18,279 nt of DNA from Promethearchaeota archaeon (lineage in GTDB: Archaea > Asgardarchaeota > Lokiarchaeia > Sigyniarchaeales > SOKP01), in the NCBI GenBank assembly GCA_030615145.1, contig JAUWZT010000037.1:1-18279 (forward strand). Reading direction: 5' to 3'. The translations under genes and the position numbers were made by a program. Numbering within the stretch: position 1 is the stretch's first letter; every line of letters starts with the position of its first letter. Under the pieces are notes generated by a model. The model saw only the letters and a list, made by a program, of their open reading frames with translations, was not told where the DNA came from and searched no databases. Shown in pieces: positions 14,038 through 18,279 of the stretch.

Positions 14038-16026
14038 GGTTAAATCGAGTAATGATAAATCGAGTAATGACTTCACGATTTCAAACGATATCCCATCTTT
14101 TTGAAACTTTTTCCGTAAGCCAAATTTAACCGGAAAGGATACATTTATTTTTATATCTGATTTTGGTTTTATCGGTTTGTTAACGATCTGTCTGTCCTGA
14201 GAAAAAGTGCTTAAACTCGATTGTATTTCTTTTTTTTTACCTTCTCTTTTGACTTTTTTGCTAACTTTTTTATTGACTTCTTTAGCAGGGGCTATTAATT
14301 TTTCCGACGATCTCTCACTATTTGGGAGTGCTGGCATAGTATTATCCATATCTACACTAGAAAGCTCTTTAATTCTTGGTGTAGTTGCACGCGAATAATT
14401 GGAATAGTCGGTTTGGAGTTGTTTTTCGCCTTTTAAGTTCACGTTCATTTTCTTGAGCTTAGCCAAGGCGATGTGCATGTAAATTTCGTCGTGTGTGACT
14501 TTACAATAAAGGATAATTACTTTTCCTTCTCGATGACGGGCAGTTCTCCCTTTTCTTTGGATAAACCGTATTTCCGATGCTACCACGTCGTAAAACACCA
14601 CCAGATCGCACTCGGCAATGTCCAACCCTTCCTCACCTACATTGGTGCTAATTAACACATTGACGACTCCTCGCTTAAACTGCTCTAAAATTTCCAATTG
14701 TTTTTTCTGGGACAATCCTTTATCGTCTTTGGATTTAGTCGCTTGTCCAACGAACCTAGTCGGTTTTATAACGCCGTGGTTGTTTACTTTTAGCTTCGAT
14801 ACGATATTTTTAACCGAATCTCGCAGTTTCACGAACACTAAGATTCGAGAACTAGGGTTTCTTTCAAGCTCTTGGATCAGCAATTTTTCTAAAAGGAAAT
14901 ACTTTGGATGGATAAGTTTTTCAGGAGTTAAATCTTCGTTTTTTTTTAGTTCGATGTAAATTTGGTGTAGCCGGTGATCGGAGGCAAGTATTTTAACCGC
15001 TTTCGAACTGGTTTTTTTTCGAGCGTCTTGTTTTACCTTCGTCAGATAAATCAATAACACGTCAAGCCCTTGTTGTTCGATCAACTCGAGCATGTGAAAC
15101 AAAATTAACCCTTGAGCATTTACAGAAAGCGCGCTATATACTCCCGTTTTATCGCTATACCCTTTAACTAACCGGACTAAATCGGCGTTTAGTTTTAACA
15201 AGTCTTTGCGAATGATTTTTGAGTAGAGGTTACCGTCTTTTACGCTTATAAATCCTAATTGGGAGAGGTATTGAAGCCTTTCTTCCAAAAGGTTTTGAAC
15301 GGCATCGTAAGCTTCTTCCATTAGTTCGGTTAAATTAACGCCTATCTTGTAGATATCCATTGGCTTTAAATAAGATTTCACGTCCACGTCTTTACGAGTG
15401 CGGGTGTGAATGTTTTCTTTAGGAACATGTAAGTTTTCGCAAAGGACTTTTATCTTTTCTTTCGAAGCGCCTGGACTTGCAGTTAACCCTAAGATCGTTC
15501 CATCTGGATTTTGGTCTATGTATTCGTCTGCAATGAGAGTGTAAGCGTAATCGCCCGTGGCGTGGTGAGCCTCGTCAAAAATAATTAAACATGTGCTTTC
15601 TAGCGAATATTTAAGGTTTACGAGGTCGTTTCTTAAAGTTTGGGGCGTGTAGAAAATGATTTGGTTTTCTTGAAACAATTCTACTCTCTTCTCAGGATTA
15701 ATTTTACCGGTTAGGACCACAAAAAGTTCTTCGGGTATTGTCATTAAACTTTTAAAAGAGTCGTAGTGCTGGTTAATTAGAGGTCTGGTCGGAGCCAGAA
15801 CTAGAATTTTGCTTTTTAAGGGATATTTTTCTAAAGTAAGTGCTGCCACGTAAACCCCAATAATCGTTTTTCCAAGACCAGTAGGGAGCACTACTAACGA
15901 GTTTTTAGACGCGCACTTTTTTGCTATTTCTAGCTGATATTTTCTACTCTCAATGTGATCTTGGCGTAAATAAGAAGTTTTTATCCCTTCTTGTTTGCTT
16001 TTCTCGGACTCAATCAATTGTTTCAC
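13927..16026 (-). CDS. hef: Hef/FANCM-type superfamily 2 helicase without a recognisable nuclease domain
   Basis: The 699-residue product carries Hef-family helicase motifs: Q-region IESRKYQLEIAKKC (25-38), Walker A LPTGLGKT (47-54), DEAH (151-154), TAS (182-184), a helical insertion (about 225-370), STNVGEEGLDI (460-470) and motif VI QRKGRTARHREG (490-501). Hef, FANCM, Dicer and RIG-I helicases share this architecture; Hef remodels branched DNA at stalled forks. The usual ERCC4-type nuclease with its ERK motif is not visible. After 540 there is a lysine- and serine-rich linker, a short segment at 625-655, and a last stretch of about 30 residues that merely reads antisense through the zinc-ribbon gene. 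The C-terminus is thus probably truncated. Translation starts at a GTG at 16026, seven bases after the winged-helix gene, implying an operon. Confidence 0.82.
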   Translation of the reverse strand: MKQLIESEKSKQEGIKTSYLRQDHIESRKYQLEIAKKCASKNSLVVLPTGLGKTIIGVYVAALTLEKYPLKSKILVLAPTRPLINQHYDSFKSLMTIPEELFVVLTGKINPEKRVELFQENQIIFYTPQTLRNDLVNLKYSLESTCLIIFDEAHHATGDYAYTLIADEYIDQNPDGTILGLTASPGASKEKIKVLCENLHVPKENIHTRTRKDVDVKSYLKPMDIYKIGVNLTELMEEAYDAVQNLLEERLQYLSQLGFISVKDGNLYSKIIRKDLLKLNADLVRLVKGYSDKTGVYSALSVNAQGLILFHMLELIEQQGLDVLLIYLTKVKQDARKKTSSKAVKILASDHRLHQIYIELKKNEDLTPEKLIHPKYFLLEKLLIQELERNPSSRILVFVKLRDSVKNIVSKLKVNNHGVIKPTRFVGQATKSKDDKGLSQKKQLEILEQFKRGVVNVLISTNVGEEGLDIAECDLVVFYDVVASEIRFIQRKGRTARHREGKVIILYCKVTHDEIYMHIALAKLKKMNVNLKGEKQLQTDYSNYSRATTPRIKELSSVDMDNTMPALPNSERSSEKLIAPAKEVNKKVSKKVKREGKKKEIQSSLSTFSQDRQIVNKPIKPKSDIKINVSFPVKFGLRKKFQKDGISFEIVKSLLDLSLLDLTLFEKVFAELTVVIVRLTADYAIVQFYHSNLLYLLIF
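14041..14070. repeat. Tandem duplication of a 15-bp unit
   Basis: TAAATCGAGTAATGA occurs twice in direct succession (14041-14055 and 14056-14070). In the Hef-like frame it encodes SLLDL twice. It lies a few bases from the point where that frame collides with the zinc-ribbon gene, so it may mark replication slippage at a rearrangement junction. Confidence 0.9.
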
Positions 16027-16032
16027 TCCCTT

Positions 16033-16608
16033 TTAGACGAACTGTATCGTATACTCCTCTATTTCTAATTTTGATACTGCTTTTTTACTTCGCTTGTAGG
16101 ATTGTATGAGCTTACCCGCCTCAACTGCTAATTTTGAAGGGTAAATCAAACCATTTCCTCTGTGCTCGAAAAAGTAAGGATGTGATCGATTAAACTGTTT
16201 TACTTTTTGAGAAAGCTTGGCTCCGTTTGATTTAATATTAAAACCTTTGCCAATTTTTACATGTTGAAAATAATAAACCATATCGTTTAATAGCTCAGCT
16301 TCATCTGTGTTAATTTCGACTTCTTTTGGCTCCACCACGCCAATGTTTTTAACTTCGGTTCTTGGTTTTAACATAAGATATATTTTTTCTTTTTTCCACT
16401 TCTTTACGAGAATATAACCCTCAAACATCGAGCTAAATAACGCATGGAAGCGAAATACGAGCTCTAACACCTCTTCCATGTCTCGTTTAGACAAGTTGAG
16501 ATGTTGGGCTAGCTTATCGAGACTAAAGAGACTATTTTTTCGCGTTTTAAATTGTTCCAATGCTGATATGATCTTATGTAATTGATTAATCTTATCGCTT
16601 TGAGCCAT
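16033..16608 (-). CDS. Winged-helix protein in an operon with the Hef-like helicase
   Basis: The 191-residue protein begins with a helical segment and then a helix-turn-helix, LFSLDKLAQHLNLSKRDMEE (27-46), followed by a hydrophobic helix and a strand pair (EGYILVKKWKKEKIYLML). The C-terminal half is basic and helical (SNGAKLSQKVKQFNRSHPYF) with no motif I can name. The stop codon is separated from the helicase GTG by six bases, so the two are almost certainly co-transcribed and may act together. It could be a transcription factor or a DNA-binding partner of the helicase; the sequence does not decide. The ATG at 16608 is the first in the frame, and codon use matches the helicase. Confidence 0.6.
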   Translation of the reverse strand: MAQSDKINQLHKIISALEQFKTRKNSLFSLDKLAQHLNLSKRDMEEVLELVFRFHALFSSMFEGYILVKKWKKEKIYLMLKPRTEVKNIGVVEPKEVEINTDEAELLNDMVYYFQHVKIGKGFNIKSNGAKLSQKVKQFNRSHPYFFEHRGNGLIYPSKLAVEAGKLIQSYKRSKKAVSKLEIEEYTIQFV

Positions 16609-16754
16609 TATAGGTTATATTTGTCGTGAGATTAAAAAGGAAAAATTTTGGGAGGATACAAAATTCAGCGAATTAGAATTGAAAATTCAAGGCATTACAA
16701 AAATATCGTTTAAATATCTTAAATATGTCGTTAACTAATGTTTCTTCTTGTATA

Positions 16755-17480
16755 TTATCTAACAAGCTTAAAAACTATCTGACAGGCAACATCCATTACA
16801 CCTGCTATATCGGTCATATACAGTGAAAATTCCTGATCCGAGCAATCTGTAATCCAATCAAGAAGTTTATTCTCGTATTTAGCCCGTAATCCATCCATTT
16901 TTTCACTAAATATTTCTAAATCTGCAGAAGATATGCTATTTTCCTTAAATTTGATAAAATTGTCTTTAATAATAGAATCGTTTTGCTGCCAACGTTCTTC
17001 GCATATATCTTCAAACTTGTCATGCTCTACTTTGAACTTGGCAATGTTAAGAAATTTCTCAAATAATCTAATCCAAGGAGACACGCCACCATTTTCAGAC
17101 TCCTTATTAAATATATCACTTTTTGAGTCTAAAATATAGTTAGACATTGTTTTTAAAGAATGGTATGGCGTTGCCCAATCAGTAATAAAATGAAAAATCC
17201 AACCGAGCCAACGAGGCCAAGACTGATCACCAGAATTATAAGCTTCAGAGGTTTTATTAATATTTTGGATCGACAATTCCTTCGCTCTATCAGTATGGTC
17301 AGCAAACCATACAATTGAAGTGGTTACTGCTTCGAGCATATCCTTACGCAACCCCTCTCTGTGTATTTCGTCTGGTTCTACTGATGAAGACTCGAGTATT
17401 TGCAAGTTATCAGAACCTATCGTATGAGATCTGTATAATCCTACTAATCGAGCCAAACCTTTATGCGTGATCTCTCTCAA
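16755..17480 (-). CDS. Zinc-dependent phospholipase C / S1-P1 nuclease-like protein
   Basis: The 241-residue product has the metal-ligand layout of the zinc-dependent phospholipase C family: THKGLA near the start (His6), PDEIH (36-40), DHTD (61-64), then FHFITDWATPYHS with His97, Asp101 and His107 in the HxxxDx5H spacing, and HxxxE at 153-157. Family members hydrolyse phospholipids or, in the S1/P1 branch, single-stranded nucleic acids. Secreted relatives use an N-terminal tryptophan as a ligand and have a signal peptide; both are absent, so this one appears cytoplasmic. The start is a TTG; an in-frame stop lies a few codons upstream, so either TTG is used or the front has been lost. The DNA is AT-rich, and the gene stands alone. 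Confidence 0.62.
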   Translation of the reverse strand: MREITHKGLARLVGLYRSHTIGSDNLQILESSSVEPDEIHREGLRKDMLEAVTTSIVWFADHTDRAKELSIQNINKTSEAYNSGDQSWPRWLGWIFHFITDWATPYHSLKTMSNYILDSKSDIFNKESENGGVSPWIRLFEKFLNIAKFKVEHDKFEDICEERWQQNDSIIKDNFIKFKENSISSADLEIFSEKMDGLRAKYENKLLDWITDCSDQEFSLYMTDIAGVMDVACQIVFKLVR

Positions 17481-17717
17481 TTTACATCTTTTTTATAAAT
17501 TATTGTTGCCCTGAATTAAATTCTAGATTTTAGAATTCTGTTAATTAAAATAACATTACAATCTTTATTAAATTGTCTTTAGCAAATCTTAGAAAAAATA
17601 TTAAAATTAAATTTGTATCACCTTGCGAAATGTAAAAATAGTTTATGCAAGAAATACAAATTAATATAATAATAATTAATATCAATTAAACAAGTAAATG
17701 CTCTGAAAGTGTAACAG

Positions 17718-17954
17718 ATGAAACGCTGTCCAAAATGCAAAAGTCTTGTTATAATTAAGTATTTACATCCTGATTTCGAAAAACATCGAAGATATTTATA
17801 CGATAAAGAATATCGACTCGAATTACCCAAGGACGAGATAGAAAAAATCGAGCGAGAAATTGGGGACGAATCTAAAAACATTAGGTGGTTTTTCTGCACT
17901 GAATGCCTTTTTAAAGTCGAAGATGATGGAATGGATAATCGTTTAAGGCGTTAA
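17718..17954 (+). CDS. Small C4 zinc-ribbon protein
   Basis: The 78-residue protein opens with MKRCPKCKSLVIIKY (CxxC at 4-7) and has a second pair FFCTECLFK (CxxC at 60-63), the layout of a zinc ribbon with a long, charged helical insertion (DEIEKIEREIGDESKN). Such proteins bind nucleic acid or protein partners; no more specific role is visible. The ATG at 17718 directly precedes the first cysteine pair. It is preceded by 237 bases of AT-rich DNA separating it from the divergent phospholipase-like gene. Confidence 0.65.
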   Translation: MKRCPKCKSLVIIKYLHPDFEKHRRYLYDKEYRLELPKDEIEKIEREIGDESKNIRWFFCTECLFKVEDDGMDNRLRR

Positions 17955-18279
17955 ATAAAGATTCTGTCGAGTAAAATAAAGAAAATTGGAATTTTTGCTG
18001 TAGCCGTCGTTGTAAAAACAATTTATAAAAAAGTGTCTACAATTAATTCGTGCCGGCATTCATAATATCATACTTAGTAGTATAACATGGAAATTAATTC
18101 TTAAAAAGAAGGAAATGCTAAGTGCTAATTAGTAATAGCTAAAATATTAGTTGAGCTCCTAATAATGTTAGCTAAATTAAAACCTGAGACTTTAAAAGAA
18201 GTTTTTTTCATTATACTTTAAAATTCTTTTAACAATCGAATTCGCAACAGGTTCTATTGAAGAATTTCGTCCCGATCTT
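17955..18279. other. AT-rich right end with no complete gene
   Basis: No complete gene is supported in these 325 bases. The only notable frame is the reverse one touching the edge (18192-18279). A T run at 18202-18208 could serve as a termination signal for a forward transcript, which is weak evidence. Confidence 0.5.
18192..18279 (-). CDS. Possible C-terminal end of a gene entering from the right
   Basis: The reverse strand is open from the window edge to a TAA at 18192 and encodes RSGRNSSIEPVANSIVKRIL followed by KYNEKNFF. The composition is protein-like, and the other two reverse frames are closed. The length is too short for a family call. Confidence 0.3.
   Translation of the reverse strand, partial: RSGRNSSIEPVANSIVKRILKYNEKNFF

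Noticed and set aside
14207..14398. Forward open frame opposite the helicase linker
   Set aside because: It is antisense to the lysine- and serine-rich linker of the helicase and shows only leucine/phenylalanine-rich low-complexity sequence.
13927..16026. The Hef-like helicase as a full-length Hef nuclease
   Set aside because: No ERCC4 nuclease motif (ERK plus acids) or C-terminal helix-hairpin-helix is visible; the end is antisense to another gene.

Overview
The window looks like archaeal chromosome, most probably from an Asgard (Promethearchaeota, Loki-like) archaeon. The evidence for an archaeon is a Hef/FANCM-type helicase, a Hel308-type helicase, short TATA-like elements just ahead of start codons, small C4 zinc-ribbon proteins, and the tail of a surface protein with a C-terminal membrane anchor. 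The Asgard assignment is inference, since no rRNA or ribosomal marker is present. No tRNA, rRNA, CRISPR array or intact insertion sequence was seen.

Layout. Positions 1-300 hold the start of a small helical protein that runs off the left edge. Positions 300-3433 hold a short hypothetical gene and then the most striking gene: an 892-residue STAND-type P-loop NTPase with a TPR-like middle and a C-terminal RibD-like zinc deaminase. A convergent membrane transglutaminase-like gene (3.5-5.3 kb) follows, with an apparent frameshift near its end, and then 0.85 kb of AT-rich DNA holding the tail of a lost surface-protein gene. From 6.1 to 9.6 kb a divergent pair shares a 289-bp control region with a long-range inverted repeat: an RNase III-fold protein and a Hel308-like helicase carrying a SWIM zinc finger. 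Just after the helicase lie two gene tails. One is the last 12 codons of a second, diverged helicase. The other is the end of a paralogue of the left-edge protein, and it forms a 52-bp inverted repeat with it across 9.9 kb.

From 10.1 to 11.7 kb a Fe-S UDG-superfamily-like protein and a class III nucleotide-cyclase-like protein face each other tail to tail. From 11.7 to 14.0 kb the DNA is scrambled: an unrecognised reverse-strand ORF abuts a headless GNAT, then a frameshifted remnant, a multi-pass membrane protein, and a membrane/zinc-ribbon protein that seems cut at its last cysteine. The latter collides with the 3' end of a Hef-like helicase (13.9-16.0 kb), which is in an operon with a winged-helix protein. 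The right end holds a zinc-dependent phospholipase C-like protein and a small C4 zinc-ribbon protein.

The two helicases, the RNase III-like gene and the winged-helix gene look richer in G/C and use CGA/GAG/CTC codons freely. The STAND, transglutaminase, UDG-like, cyclase-like and phospholipase-like genes look much more AT-rich. A plausible reading is a nucleic-acid-processing core interrupted by accessory, probably defensive, genes and by many rearrangement scars. The strongest candidate for an undescribed system is the STAND-deaminase fusion. A second theme is the presence of separate RNase III, RIG-I/Hef-type and Ski2-type helicase proteins within 10 kb.
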